Positions 29,970 through 38,909 of a stretch of DNA of 48,822 nucleotides are shown here, piece by piece (positions within the stretch are counted from its first letter, which is position 1; every line of letters starts with the position of its first letter). Location: positions 1 through 48,822 of the forward strand of contig NZ_HG424587.1 in NCBI RefSeq assembly GCF_000336385.2. The letters are read 5' to 3'. The notes under the pieces are model-generated. The model was given only the letters and a program-made list of their open reading frames with translations. It made no database searches and had not been told where the DNA came from. This DNA comes from Lysobacter antibioticus HS124 (GTDB lineage Bacteria; Pseudomonadota; Gammaproteobacteria; Xanthomonadales; Xanthomonadaceae). Position numbers and translations under genes: made by a program.

Positions 29970-32870
29970 TCAGAAGCGCATGGTCAGGCCGAGGGTGTAG
30001 TAACGGCCCAGGGTGTCGTAGTACTGCGGGAAGGTGTTGCCGCTGTTGAAGCCGGTGCTGCCGATGTTGCTGCCCACGACCGGCGGCTTCTTGTCGGCGA
30101 TGTTGTTCACGGTGAGGTTGATGCGCGCGTTCCACGGCAGTTCGTAGGCCATGGTCAGATCGAAGTAGTCGTACGCATCGATCGAGGTGTAGGCCGGGAA
30201 CCATTCGATCGGGCCCGGCTCGACGTCCACCGAGCTCAGGTGACGCCAATTCATGCCCAGCTCGAAGTCCTTGATCGACCACACCGCGCGGAAGTTCGAC
30301 TTGTAGTCGTACACGATGCCGGCGATGACGTTGCACGAGACGCCGTAGACGCCGAGGCAGTCGTGCTTGGCCACGGCCGGGTCGCCCTGGTAGTCGTACT
30401 TGTCGGTCTTGGTCAGATCCAGCGAGAAGTCCAGGCGGCCCCACTCGTTGGCCAGCGGGAGGCCGTAGCGCACGCCCAGATCCCAGCCGCTGGTGGTGAT
30501 GCGGCCCTTGTTCGAGCGGTCCAGGAACGGACCGCGCGCTTCGCCGTTGAGCGAGCCGTCCTGCGATTCGCGTGCGCCGATCATCAGCTGGCACATCGGG
30601 TGGCTGACGCTGAGGGTCGGATTGAACTCCTGGCTGTAGCAGCCGAACAGCGCGTCGCCGAGCACCGGACGGGTGATCGCGTCCTTGATGTCGATCTTCC
30701 AGTAGTCCAGGGTGATCGACAGGTCCTGCACCGGCTGCCACACCAAGCCCAGGGTCTGGGTGTCGGCCTTTTCCGGGCCCAGGATCGGGTTGCCGCCGAC
30801 GAAGGCGTTGGCCTGGCCGGCGCTCGGCTCTTCCACGCCGCCCTGCGAGTTGAGGATCGCCTGCGGCACGCCGGTGGCCACGCAGAGCTGGCCGACGGGG
30901 CCGTTGATGCCGCCGTGCTTGGCCAGCTCGGACGCTTGGCAGGGGTCGACCGCGGTGTTGTCCAGGCCGGTCACGACCGGCTGGAACAGCTCGTTGACGT
31001 TCGGGGCGCGGGTCGCGCGCTGGAACATGCCGCGGAAGCGCAGCTGTTCGATCGGCGCCCACTCCAGGCCGTACTTGTAGCTGCCGTAGTCGGTGTCGGT
31101 CTGGCCGGACTTGAACTGGCTATGACGATAGCCGGCTTCGAAGTTCAGCGACTGCGCGCCGGTCTTGCCGCTGATGATCGGGATGATGGTTTCGACGTAG
31201 GCTTCGCGCAGGGTGAAGCTGCCGTCGACGTCCGGGTTGGCGCCGCCGGAACCCTGCACTTCGTTCTGGTCGCGCGAGGCCGCGTCGGCCTTGTTCATGG
31301 CCTCGACCTTACGGCCTTCCAAGCCGAACGCGACGCCGATCGGGTAATCGGCCCACGGGCTCTTGAAGCTGTCGCCGAGGTCGCCGTTGACCGAGCCGGA
31401 CCACACTTCCTGCTCGACGCGCTGGGTGGCGAAGGTCAGCACTTCGAGGAACTTCTTCGAGTCCTTGCTGATCGTGCCTTCCAGACCCCACAGGTTCAGC
31501 GGCACGCAGCCGCCGCTCGGATCGACGCAGTTGATGCCGTCGGTCGACAGCAGCGCCTGCTGGGTGCGGGCCTTGGACAGGAAGCCGGCCGACACGGTCA
31601 GCTGATCGGCTTCGCCGTGCGACCAGTAGGCGTCGTAGCGCCAGTTGTCGTTGATGTCGCCGCGCAGACCGATGGTGGCTTGGAAGACCTTGTTCTGGAA
31701 GTCGGTCGAACGGGTGCCCAGCTCGGTGGTGCGGCGGTTGAGCGTGGTGCTGACCACGCCGGCGCTGCCGACCGAGCACGGACCGCCGGTCACGCCGAAG
31801 GTCGAGCACAGCTGCTGACGGGCCGGTTCCGGGATCAGCGGGTTGCCGATGCCGACATTGAAGCGGCCGCCGAACAGGCCGCCCGGGGCGATCTGCGAGA
31901 ACACGTTGGAGCGGGTGTAGAGCAGCTGGGTGTAGGCCTCGGCGTGCTCGTTGATCTCGTAGCGGCCGAGCGCGGTGGCCTGCCAGCGGTCCAGCGCGGT
32001 CTGGTTGAAGTTGTACGGGTTGTAGTTGAACGGCACCGTCTGGCCGGTGAAGCGGCCGGTGGCGGGATCGATCTGGCCGAGGACGCCGGCACGGGTCGGA
32101 ATGCCGGTGCCGGAACCGCCCTCCGAGCCGTCGGTGGAGTCGAGGTTGAACTCGGAGAAGCCGCGCGAACCCTGCAGCAACGGGTCGTTGTCGGTCTTGC
32201 CCAGGCTCAGCACGAAGTTGCCGCGGCCGTCGTCGAGGTTCATGCCCATCGTGACGGTGGTGTTGCGGCGGTCGGCGTCCTGCTTGCTCGACTGGCCGTA
32301 GCTCGAGTTGACCTCGATGCCTTCGAAGTTGCGCTTGAGCACGAAGTTGACCACGCCGGCGACCGCGTCGGCGCCGTACACGGCCGAGGCGCCGCCGGTG
32401 ACCAGGTCGACGCTTTCGATCAGCGCGACCGGGATGACGTTGGTGTCGACCACGCCGAACAGGTTGAACGGCACCACGCGGCGGCCGTCCATCAGCACCA
32501 CGGTGCGGTTGTCGCCGAGGCCGCGCAGGTTGATGGTCGCGCCGCCGTTGGAGCCGTTATTGGTGCCCGGGCCGATCGAGGGCACGGCGCCCGGCACGAC
32601 GCGCAGGAAGTCTTCCGCGGCCACCGGCTGGTTACGGGCGATTTCCTCGCGATCGACGGTCATCACCGGGCTGTTGGTGGTCAGACCCGGAATCGAAATG
32701 CGGCTGCCGGTGACCTGGATGCGGTCGAGGGTGGTGGCTTCTTCGGACGCGGCCGGCGCGGGCGCCGGGGTGTCCTGGGCGGTGGCCAGGCCGGTACCGG
32801 CGAGGCTGGTGGCGCCCACGCACAACGCGAACACGATCGCGTCGCGCAGCTTGGTGGTCTTCAGGGTCAT
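29970..32870 (-). CDS. TonB-dependent outer-membrane receptor 1
   Basis: The 966-residue protein starts at ATG 32870 after GGAGAGAGAG. It has a signal peptide (KLRDAIVFALCVGATSLAGT, cleavage near ATAQ), then an Ala/Pro linker and the TonB-box-like segment TTLDRIQVTGSR. The plug domain has ATINLRGLGDNRTVVLMDGR and ESVDLVTGGASAVYGADAVA followed by GVVNFVLKRNFEGIEV. A long beta-barrel follows, ending in a C-terminal Phe (YTLGLTMRF), the usual assembly signal. It imports a substrate with TonB energy; the substrate is unknown. Its neighbour at 33105-36101 is a paralogue with the same promoter block. An ATG at 33083 would add 71 residues over the promoter and is rejected. Confidence 0.95.
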   Translation of the reverse strand: MTLKTTKLRDAIVFALCVGATSLAGTGLATAQDTPAPAPAASEEATTLDRIQVTGSRISIPGLTTNSPVMTVDREEIARNQPVAAEDFLRVVPGAVPSIGPGTNNGSNGGATINLRGLGDNRTVVLMDGRRVVPFNLFGVVDTNVIPVALIESVDLVTGGASAVYGADAVAGVVNFVLKRNFEGIEVNSSYGQSSKQDADRRNTTVTMGMNLDDGRGNFVLSLGKTDNDPLLQGSRGFSEFNLDSTDGSEGGSGTGIPTRAGVLGQIDPATGRFTGQTVPFNYNPYNFNQTALDRWQATALGRYEINEHAEAYTQLLYTRSNVFSQIAPGGLFGGRFNVGIGNPLIPEPARQQLCSTFGVTGGPCSVGSAGVVSTTLNRRTTELGTRSTDFQNKVFQATIGLRGDINDNWRYDAYWSHGEADQLTVSAGFLSKARTQQALLSTDGINCVDPSGGCVPLNLWGLEGTISKDSKKFLEVLTFATQRVEQEVWSGSVNGDLGDSFKSPWADYPIGVAFGLEGRKVEAMNKADAASRDQNEVQGSGGANPDVDGSFTLREAYVETIIPIISGKTGAQSLNFEAGYRHSQFKSGQTDTDYGSYKYGLEWAPIEQLRFRGMFQRATRAPNVNELFQPVVTGLDNTAVDPCQASELAKHGGINGPVGQLCVATGVPQAILNSQGGVEEPSAGQANAFVGGNPILGPEKADTQTLGLVWQPVQDLSITLDYWKIDIKDAITRPVLGDALFGCYSQEFNPTLSVSHPMCQLMIGARESQDGSLNGEARGPFLDRSNKGRITTSGWDLGVRYGLPLANEWGRLDFSLDLTKTDKYDYQGDPAVAKHDCLGVYGVSCNVIAGIVYDYKSNFRAVWSIKDFELGMNWRHLSSVDVEPGPIEWFPAYTSIDAYDYFDLTMAYELPWNARINLTVNNIADKKPPVVGSNIGSTGFNSGNTFPQYYDTLGRYYTLGLTMRF

Positions 32871-32962
32871 CTCTCTCTCCAAGTGTCCTGAACGAACGAA
32901 TCCCGTATGGGGGCCGGCCAAGGGGCGTGAAAAAACAGGCCTAAATTGGCAAAGCCGCGTCG

Positions 32963-33002
32963 ATAGTAGACGTCTTGGCGAGGTAATTAAAGTGTTGTTA
33001 AG
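32963..33002 (-). promoter_or_regulatory. Promoter of TonB receptor 1 with conserved 18-bp block
   Basis: On the minus strand CTTAACAACACTTTAATT (33002-32985) is followed by exactly 16 bp and TACTAT (32968-32963), a good -10. The same 18-bp block at the same distance from TACGAT occurs upstream of the second receptor (36187-36226). The block ends in TTAATT at the -35 position. Confidence 0.7.
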
Positions 33003-33049
33003 AGCGAATTCGAGTCGCTTGCGGTTTTGAGACCAAGTTCCGAAGGCAC

Positions 33050-33080
33050 AAAAAAACACGGCCCCCGAGGGGGCCGTGTT
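33050..33080 (-). terminator. Intrinsic terminator of TonB receptor 2
   Basis: AACACGGCCCCC (33055-33066) and GGGGGCCGTGTT (33069-33080) form a 12-bp stem; on the minus strand it runs into a T7 tract (33056-33050). It lies 25 bp beyond the receptor stop. Confidence 0.95.
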
Positions 33081-33104
33081 CATGTTGCGATGCAGCCGTG
33101 TTGC

Positions 33105-36101
33105 TTAGAAGCGCTGCTGGTACTTGAAGTACACGAAACGGCCGATGTCGAAACCGCCGTAGTACGCATAGCCCGAGTTCGGGTTGTCGTAGTTCGGAGC
33201 GGCGTAGTGCTCGAACACGTTGTTGGCGCCGACCGCGATGGTGGCGTTCCACGGCGCGTTGAAGCGGACCTGCATGTCGTGGAAGGTGTTGGAGCCCAGC
33301 TCGTTCTTCGGCGAGATGTTGCCGTTGAACTCCGGAGCGGTGTAATCCGGCAGCGAGCAACGGTCGTCGAAGCTGCAGTCTTCCTTCACGCCGGAGTAGT
33401 AGCGCATGCCCCAGGTGAAGCCCCACGGACCCTTGTCCCAGCTCAGGTTCAGGTTCGAACGCAGGCGGAAGAAGCCGCCGAAGCCGTTCTGCTGCGACGG
33501 CTCGGCCTGGCCCAGCACGTCGGTCTGCAGCTCGTTCTTGACCGTGTAGCTGTTCAACCAGGCGACGCCGAAGCGGCCCCACTGCGTGTCGAGACGGTAG
33601 TTGACGTCGAAGTCGAAGCCTTCGACCTCGTTGTAACCCACGTTGATCGGCGCGAACACGAAGTTGGTGATGCGGCCGGTGATCGGATCACGGGTGAAGC
33701 GCGAGCGCGACGGATCCTGTTCGGCGTTGCAGCGGAAGGTGATGCCGCGGGTATAGCAGTCGTCCAGCACCTGGGTCGGGCTGTCGGCGGTGATCGCGTT
33801 CTCGATCTTGATGTTCCACCAGTCCAGCGACAGGTTCAGGTTCTCGACGAAGTCCGGGCTCCACACCACGCCCAGGGTCTTGGAGGTCGAGGTTTCCGGA
33901 ACCAGGCGATCGTTCGAACCGGACAGGAACGGGGTGTCCGTCTGGAAGTTCGGACGCGGAGCGAAACCGCTCGGCTGGGCCGCCGACTGGCGGAAGCCGG
34001 CCGGAACGCGCAGACGCGGATCCGGGTTGGCAACGCAGACCGCGGTGCCACGCGCGTCGCCGAACAGCGAGTCGCAAGCGTCGGTGTAGAACGAGAAGCT
34101 CTGGCTCTGGCCACCGTACAGGTCGGCGATGGTCGGGGCGCGGAAGCCTTCCGACCAGGTGCCGCGGACCAGCAGCGAGTCGATCGGCTTCCACTTGAAG
34201 CCGAACTTGCTGTTGGTGGTATTGCCGAAGGTGTCGTAGTCGGAGTAGCGGGTCGCGACGTTGAAGGTCAGTTCCTTCGCGCCGGTGACGTCGGCCAGCA
34301 CCGGGATCTGCAACTCGGCGTAGAACTCGTCGAGGCTGTAGCCGCCGCCGGTCGGGCCGCTGGCCAGATCGGTGGAGCCGCCGCTCTGCGACAGGCCGTC
34401 CGGCGAGAAGAAGCCGCTTTCCTTACGGTGCTCGTAACCCACGGCCAGGCTCAGATCGCCGGCCGGCAGGGTGGCGATCGCGCCGCTCAGGTTGACGAAG
34501 TAGTTCTTGGTTTCGGTCTCCGACACGGCCTGGCCCGGCTGATACAGGTAAGCCTGCACGTTCGGGTCGTTCAGGCCGTTCTGGCCGGCATAGCCGAACG
34601 GCAGCAGCGGGTTCCACGGGGTGCACTGGCCGGCCTTGTTGCCGAGCGGAATCGGCGCGCCCGGCGTGCCGCACTGGACCTGGCCCTGGGCGTTGAGGAA
34701 CGACGGACCGACCGCAGCGCGCACGTTGGCGACGTTGAGGTTGCCGGTGCTGATCTGCACGCCCTTGTTCTGGTTGTACAGGTAGCCGGCGTCCCAATCC
34801 CAGATCCGCTCGCCGACTTCGAACGAGCCGCTGAAGGTGCCGGTGAAGCGGTAGGTGGTCAGGCTGTTGCGGACTTCACGCGGCACTTCCCAGCCGCGGC
34901 GCACGAAGTGCACGAAGGTCGGGGTCTGACCGGCCGGCATGGTGCCGGCGGCGACGGCCTGGTTGCCGACCGGGTTGAAGTAGCTGTCCACCGACATCGG
35001 GGTGTTGAAGCCCGGCGGCAGCACGGCCGACTGGTACGGATAGCCGGCGTTCTGAGCGAACGATTCGCGATCCGTGTACAGCATGTCGGTTTCGAAGCGC
35101 AGCCAATCGGTGATGTCGTAGCTGGCGTTGACGAAGAGCGACTTGCGCTCGATGCCGCTATAGACGGTCGACTGCGAGGACGGCAGCGAGACGTCCGAGC
35201 TGTTGCGGGCGCGGAAGTTGGCGGCGTTGCGCGGATCCAGGCCCGGAATTTCGCGGCGCAGGAAGCGCGGCGCGCCCAGCACCGGGGTGCCGTTGGGATT
35301 CAGGGCGCCGGTCGGGATCAGCAGCGCGCCCCACTGGGTGGTGCTGGAGAAGAAGAAATCGCGCGGCTCGCTCTTCGGGCCGGTCGGGGCGCCCGCCTGC
35401 GAGAACCAGCGGTCGCGCGCCCACACCGGATCTTCCTTCGAGTACTCGGCGCCGACGGTGATCGAACCGCGGTCGCCGGTGAAGCCGATCAGGAAGTCGT
35501 AGTTCTGGCGGGTGCCGTCGCCTTCGCCGTACTGGCCCATGTAGGCGTTGGCTTCGGCGCCTTCGAAGTTCTTGCGGGTGATGATGTTGATCACGCCCGC
35601 GATCGCGTCCGAACCATAGATGGTCGACGCGCCGTCCTTCAGGATTTCGATGCGCTCGACCAGGGCCGAGGGGATCGAGGCCACGTCCTGCAGACCGTCG
35701 TTGGTCGCGCCGAGGCGCTTGCCGTTGACCAGCACCAGGGTGCGGTTGGCGCCGAGGTTGCGCAGGTCGATGTAGTAGCCGCCGACGGCTTCGCCCGAGC
35801 TCAGCGGGGCGGTGCGGCTGATCGCCGGCGAGCCGGCCGCGGTGATGTTCTGCAGGATGTCGGCGACCGACTTGAAGCCCTGCTTCTCGATTTCGGCGCG
35901 GCTGATCTGCAGGACCGGCGCGGCGGTTTCGATGTCGACCTGGCGGATGCGCGAACCGGTCACTTCGACGCGATCGAGCGTGGTCGCTTCCTTGCTTTCG
36001 GTTTCCTGGGCGAAAGCGACGCCGGTGCCGACCAGGGCGGTGCTACCCACCGCGAGCGCGAATGCAATCGCGTCGCGGAGCTGGGTGGTCTTGAAGGTCA
36101 T
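33105..36101 (-). CDS. TonB-dependent outer-membrane receptor 2
   Basis: The 998-residue protein starts at ATG 36101, preceded by GGAGAGAG. It has a signal peptide (QLRDAIAFALAVGSTALVGT, cleavage near VAFAQ), a short linker, and TTLDRVEVTGSR as the TonB-box-like start. The plug has YYIDLRNLGANRTLVLVNGK and ERIEILKDGASTIYGSDAIA followed by GVINIITRKNFEGAEANAYM. The barrel contains RYSDYDTFGNTTNSKFGFKW and LLVRGTWSEGFRAPTIADLY, and it ends with a C-terminal Phe (FVYFKYQQRF). It resembles receptor 1 through the signal peptide and plug but differs in barrel loops, so the two probably take different ligands. No outer-membrane polysaccharide-degrading enzyme lies beside it, so the substrate cannot be guessed. 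Confidence 0.95.
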   Translation of the reverse strand: MTFKTTQLRDAIAFALAVGSTALVGTGVAFAQETESKEATTLDRVEVTGSRIRQVDIETAAPVLQISRAEIEKQGFKSVADILQNITAAGSPAISRTAPLSSGEAVGGYYIDLRNLGANRTLVLVNGKRLGATNDGLQDVASIPSALVERIEILKDGASTIYGSDAIAGVINIITRKNFEGAEANAYMGQYGEGDGTRQNYDFLIGFTGDRGSITVGAEYSKEDPVWARDRWFSQAGAPTGPKSEPRDFFFSSTTQWGALLIPTGALNPNGTPVLGAPRFLRREIPGLDPRNAANFRARNSSDVSLPSSQSTVYSGIERKSLFVNASYDITDWLRFETDMLYTDRESFAQNAGYPYQSAVLPPGFNTPMSVDSYFNPVGNQAVAAGTMPAGQTPTFVHFVRRGWEVPREVRNSLTTYRFTGTFSGSFEVGERIWDWDAGYLYNQNKGVQISTGNLNVANVRAAVGPSFLNAQGQVQCGTPGAPIPLGNKAGQCTPWNPLLPFGYAGQNGLNDPNVQAYLYQPGQAVSETETKNYFVNLSGAIATLPAGDLSLAVGYEHRKESGFFSPDGLSQSGGSTDLASGPTGGGYSLDEFYAELQIPVLADVTGAKELTFNVATRYSDYDTFGNTTNSKFGFKWKPIDSLLVRGTWSEGFRAPTIADLYGGQSQSFSFYTDACDSLFGDARGTAVCVANPDPRLRVPAGFRQSAAQPSGFAPRPNFQTDTPFLSGSNDRLVPETSTSKTLGVVWSPDFVENLNLSLDWWNIKIENAITADSPTQVLDDCYTRGITFRCNAEQDPSRSRFTRDPITGRITNFVFAPINVGYNEVEGFDFDVNYRLDTQWGRFGVAWLNSYTVKNELQTDVLGQAEPSQQNGFGGFFRLRSNLNLSWDKGPWGFTWGMRYYSGVKEDCSFDDRCSLPDYTAPEFNGNISPKNELGSNTFHDMQVRFNAPWNATIAVGANNVFEHYAAPNYDNPNSGYAYYGGFDIGRFVYFKYQQRF

Positions 36102-36186
36102 TTCTCTCTCTCCGAGTCTGTTTTGTATTACCCGTGGACTCGCTGGGTGGGGCAAATAGGCACACCAAATCCAGCAAGCTCGCCGG

Positions 36187-36226
36187 ATCGTAACTGCACA
36201 CTTCGGAAAATTAAAGTGTTGTTAAG
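36187..36226 (-). promoter_or_regulatory. Promoter of TonB receptor 2 with conserved 18-bp block
   Basis: On the minus strand CTTAACAACACTTTAATT (36226-36209) is followed by 16 bp and TACGAT (36192-36187), the -10. It matches the promoter of receptor 1 in block, spacing and -10 type. Confidence 0.7.
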
Positions 36227-36819
36227 CGTCGCAGATTGTCGATTTGCGGCATTCGTGTGAGCGATTCGTGCAAAGTGAATCGGCAAACAGGTCGCTAGAT
36301 AAAAGATGAATAGGGAGTTAGGGTGGTGAAAATTGCGTTCAGACCCAGAAATGGCGCCTGAATGCAATCCATTCTCGTCGGGCGAGGGGCTTTGCTGAAT
36401 CGGGCGATCCGTTGGCCGGGCCGGCGCTGTCGCGGAGGCGGCGGTCCCGAGTGCCGGCTGGGCGCGGGTCCGGGCGAGGCGATCTATAGCGGGGTGCCCG
36501 ATGCGCGCTATGGGCCGGTCGGTGCCTGCGGGCGCGCTGAGAATTCGGCCGTGGAAGGGGGCGGATGCGGTCGGGTCGTGCCGTCGTCCCCGGCGCGATC
36601 CCCACGGCGGCTGGGCTCATTCGCCGCCGCAACGGCGTGGTCGGCAGGAGGCGGGGCGCGGCTTCGAGTCGAGCGGGTTGGCCGTGGCGCCGCTGCGCAT
36701 GCGTCGTCGGGCGCCACCAGGGCGCTGGCGCCCGGAATGTCCGCCAGATCGGCACGGCAGTGCTGCCGTCCACTTATATAAGGATGCTGACCGAAGATGC
36801 GCCGCGAGCGGCGTCGGAC
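36227..36819. other. Intergenic region, no gene seen
   Basis: The first 120 bp are relatively AT-rich (about 36230-36345) and may be the upstream part of the TonB receptor 2 regulatory region. The remaining 470 bp gives only Gly/Arg-rich frames without ribosome binding site or domain. Confidence 0.5.
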
Positions 36820-37668
36820 TTACAGGTCTTGTTCGTAACGGACGTAGGGCACAGTGCCCTCGTCCTTGTCGCCGTTGCCCGGCGCGAACGGGTTCTTGCC
36901 GCGGGTCACGACGTTTTCGGCGCCGACGGTGAGCTGGCCGCTCCATGGGGTGCGCCAGGTCAGGCCGACGCCCAGGCCTTCCCACTGGCCGGGCTGCGGG
37001 GTGTCGACTACGCGGCCGATGATGTTGGCGGTGAAGTTGCCGATGCCGGCGCCGATGCTGAGGCTCTTGCTGCTCCAGCGGTCGGCCACGCTGGGTACTT
37101 CGCCGGCGGGGATCAGTCGTGCGTGCGCCAAGGTGCCGCCGATCGAGACCATGGCCTCGCGGCCGATGTTCTTCTGGGCGTAGACGGTGAGGGTGTTCTG
37201 GTCGACCCGGCTGGTGCGGCTGTTGGGGCTGAGCCAGGCCGGCAGGGTATCGCGGCCGCTGCCGATGCTCACGCCGACCCGGCCGCCGGGGCGGTTGAGG
37301 CTGGCGCCGGCGGAAAGCTGGCGGTTGTCGTCGCCGTCGTCGTCGACGGCCGCGAGCAGGCAGTGATTGGCGAGGTTGCCGATCGCGCCGGCCAGGCCGG
37401 TCTTGCGGTCGCAGACCAGGCCGAGGCCGTCGCCGGCATCGAGGCCGAGGGCGGCGTCGAAGGAATTGTTGCCCAGCTTCCAGCGTCCTCCGGCCTGCTT
37501 GGCCGGTTCCAGCTGCAACAGATACTCCAGCTTGCCGTTGTTCTGATTCCAGACCGGCAGATAGGTGGTCTCCGCGCGCTTGCCCGGCAACGCCTGTGCG
37601 TGCGCACCCGACACCGCGCCGAAGGCGAGCGTCAGGGCAAGCGACAATGGGCGCAGGAGCTTGAGCAT
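36820..37668 (-). CDS. Exported protein, probable outer-membrane beta-barrel, unknown function
   Basis: The 282-residue product has a clear signal peptide (LLRPLSLALTLAFGAVSGAH, cleavage near AHAQ). The mature part has alternating strand patterns typical of a small porin-like barrel: GRWKLGNNSFDAALGLDAGD, GGRVGVSIGSGRDTLPAWLS, QNTLTVYAQKNIGREAMVSI and EGLGVGLTWRTPWSGQLTVG. Two Cys (VCDRKTG and NHCLLAAV) may form a disulphide. It ends in YEQDL without the terminal Phe, so membrane insertion is unproven. A good sigma-70 promoter lies 73-101 bp upstream of the ATG. I do not recognise the family beyond this. Confidence 0.75.
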   Translation of the reverse strand: MLKLLRPLSLALTLAFGAVSGAHAQALPGKRAETTYLPVWNQNNGKLEYLLQLEPAKQAGGRWKLGNNSFDAALGLDAGDGLGLVCDRKTGLAGAIGNLANHCLLAAVDDDGDDNRQLSAGASLNRPGGRVGVSIGSGRDTLPAWLSPNSRTSRVDQNTLTVYAQKNIGREAMVSIGGTLAHARLIPAGEVPSVADRWSSKSLSIGAGIGNFTANIIGRVVDTPQPGQWEGLGVGLTWRTPWSGQLTVGAENVVTRGKNPFAPGNGDKDEGTVPYVRYEQDL

Positions 37669-37740
37669 GGATCTCGCAGTGCGTGGACCGACCGTTATGA
37701 CCGGATGAAGCCGGCCGAAGTTCCCCGTTAGGCGACTCCG

Positions 37741-37769
37741 ACTATAGTCGGTTTATGTTTATTTAACAA
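37741..37769 (-). promoter_or_regulatory. Sigma-70 promoter of the exported protein gene
   Basis: On the minus strand TTGTTA (37769-37764), a 17-bp spacer and TATAGT (37746-37741). Start of transcription is expected about 8 bp further, near 37733, giving a leader of about 65 nt. Confidence 0.7.
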
Positions 37770-37814
37770 TCCGATAGGGGTCCCAAATCTCGGATCCGCC
37801 AGACCGTTCGTCGC

Positions 37815-38732
37815 TCACTGCAGGCGGTGCGGCGCCTCGACCTCGGCCGCGGCGGCGGCGAACAGGCCGGCGATCTGGTCCTGGTCGAAGCGGTAGCTTT
37901 GGCCGCAGAACTCGCAGCGGACCCGGGCTTCGCCCTCGGCTGCGGCGGCGTCGGCCTCTTCGCGGCCGAGCGAGACCAGCATGGCCTCGACCCGCTCGCG
38001 CGAGCAGGAGCAGGCGAAGCCCAGCGGCTTGCCGCCGAGCACCTGGACCCCGTCTTCGTGGAACAGCCGGGTCAGCAGGGTGGCGGTCGGCAACGCCAGC
38101 AGTTCGCCGGCGCGCAGGGTGTCGAACAGCGCTCCGACCCGAGCCCAGCCGTCGTCGTCGCCCTGGTCGCCGGGCAGCTTCTGCAGCATCAGGCCGGCGG
38201 CCTGGTGTTCGTCGGCGGCCAGCAGCAGCCGGGTCGGGAGCTGTTCGGACTGGCGGAAATAGCCTTCGAAGGCGCCGGCGAGGGAGTCGGATTCGAGCGC
38301 GACCAGGCCCTGGTAGCGGACCGGCTCGCGGCCGTGCAGGCCGGGATTTTCGATGGTGATCGCCAGCATCGCCTCGGAGCCGAGTTCGCGCAGGTCGCGC
38401 GAGACCGCGCCGCCGTCCTCGGCCAGTTGGACGATGCCGCGCAGGGTGCCGGCGGAGGTGCACTCGGCGAACAGGGTGCGCAGGGCGCCGTCGCCGCGCA
38501 ACTGCACGGACAGGCGGCCGTCGACTTTGGCGTGGCCGGTGAACAGGGCGGCCGCCGCGGCGGCTTCGCCCAGCAGTTCGGCCGCCGCGGCCGGGTACTC
38601 GGCGCGTTCGCGGATCTGCCGCCAAGTGTCGTGCAGGTGGACGCGCACGCCGCGGACCCCGGCGCCCTCGATCATGAAGCGGGTCAGGCGGTCGCGGTCG
38701 TCGGCGGGGGCGGCGGTCTGGGAATCGGTCAT
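37815..38732 (-). CDS. hslO: Redox-regulated chaperone Hsp33
   Basis: Hsp33 is a cytoplasmic holdase that is activated by oxidation and unfolding. The 305-residue product carries the C-terminal zinc-binding redox switch: C241-x-C243 (CSCSRERV) and C273-x-x-C276 (CEFCG). The N-terminal domain has RFMIEGAGVRGVRVHLHDTW and LLGEAAAAAALFTGHAKVDG. Start at ATG 38732 (MTDSQTAAPADDRDRLTRFM); longer readings run over a divergent gene's leader. It is divergent from mtgA with 177 bp between. Length is normal for the family. Confidence 0.96.
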   Translation of the reverse strand: MTDSQTAAPADDRDRLTRFMIEGAGVRGVRVHLHDTWRQIRERAEYPAAAAELLGEAAAAAALFTGHAKVDGRLSVQLRGDGALRTLFAECTSAGTLRGIVQLAEDGGAVSRDLRELGSEAMLAITIENPGLHGREPVRYQGLVALESDSLAGAFEGYFRQSEQLPTRLLLAADEHQAAGLMLQKLPGDQGDDDGWARVGALFDTLRAGELLALPTATLLTRLFHEDGVQVLGGKPLGFACSCSRERVEAMLVSLGREEADAAAAEGEARVRCEFCGQSYRFDQDQIAGLFAAAAAEVEAPHRLQ

Positions 38733-38909
38733 CGTCGTGGTCTCGAGCGCGCGAAGCGGCCCCGGCTGCGAATGCGGGCGCGGCTTCGCGGATAATGCGC
38801 GCGTTCTGGTGGGCGTTTTGAGTGAAAGGGGGGCAAGCATGCCGACGCGATCGGTACCGAAGGCAACGAGGCGGGCGGGCCGTGTCGCCACCACAGTGGG
38901 GGCGGAGGC

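Noticed and set aside
28653-32891. Very long plus-strand frame opposite TonB receptor 1
   Set aside because: It crosses the terminator and hydroxylase gene and gives low-complexity Ala/Val/Arg sequence; the receptor on the other strand has all family motifs.
33027-36260. Very long plus-strand frame opposite TonB receptor 2
   Set aside because: Antisense artefact of a GC-rich gene; no recognisable domain.
36362-36781. 139-codon plus-strand frame in the gap after TonB receptor 2
   Set aside because: Gly/Arg-rich translation, no ribosome binding site, no promoter directed at it.
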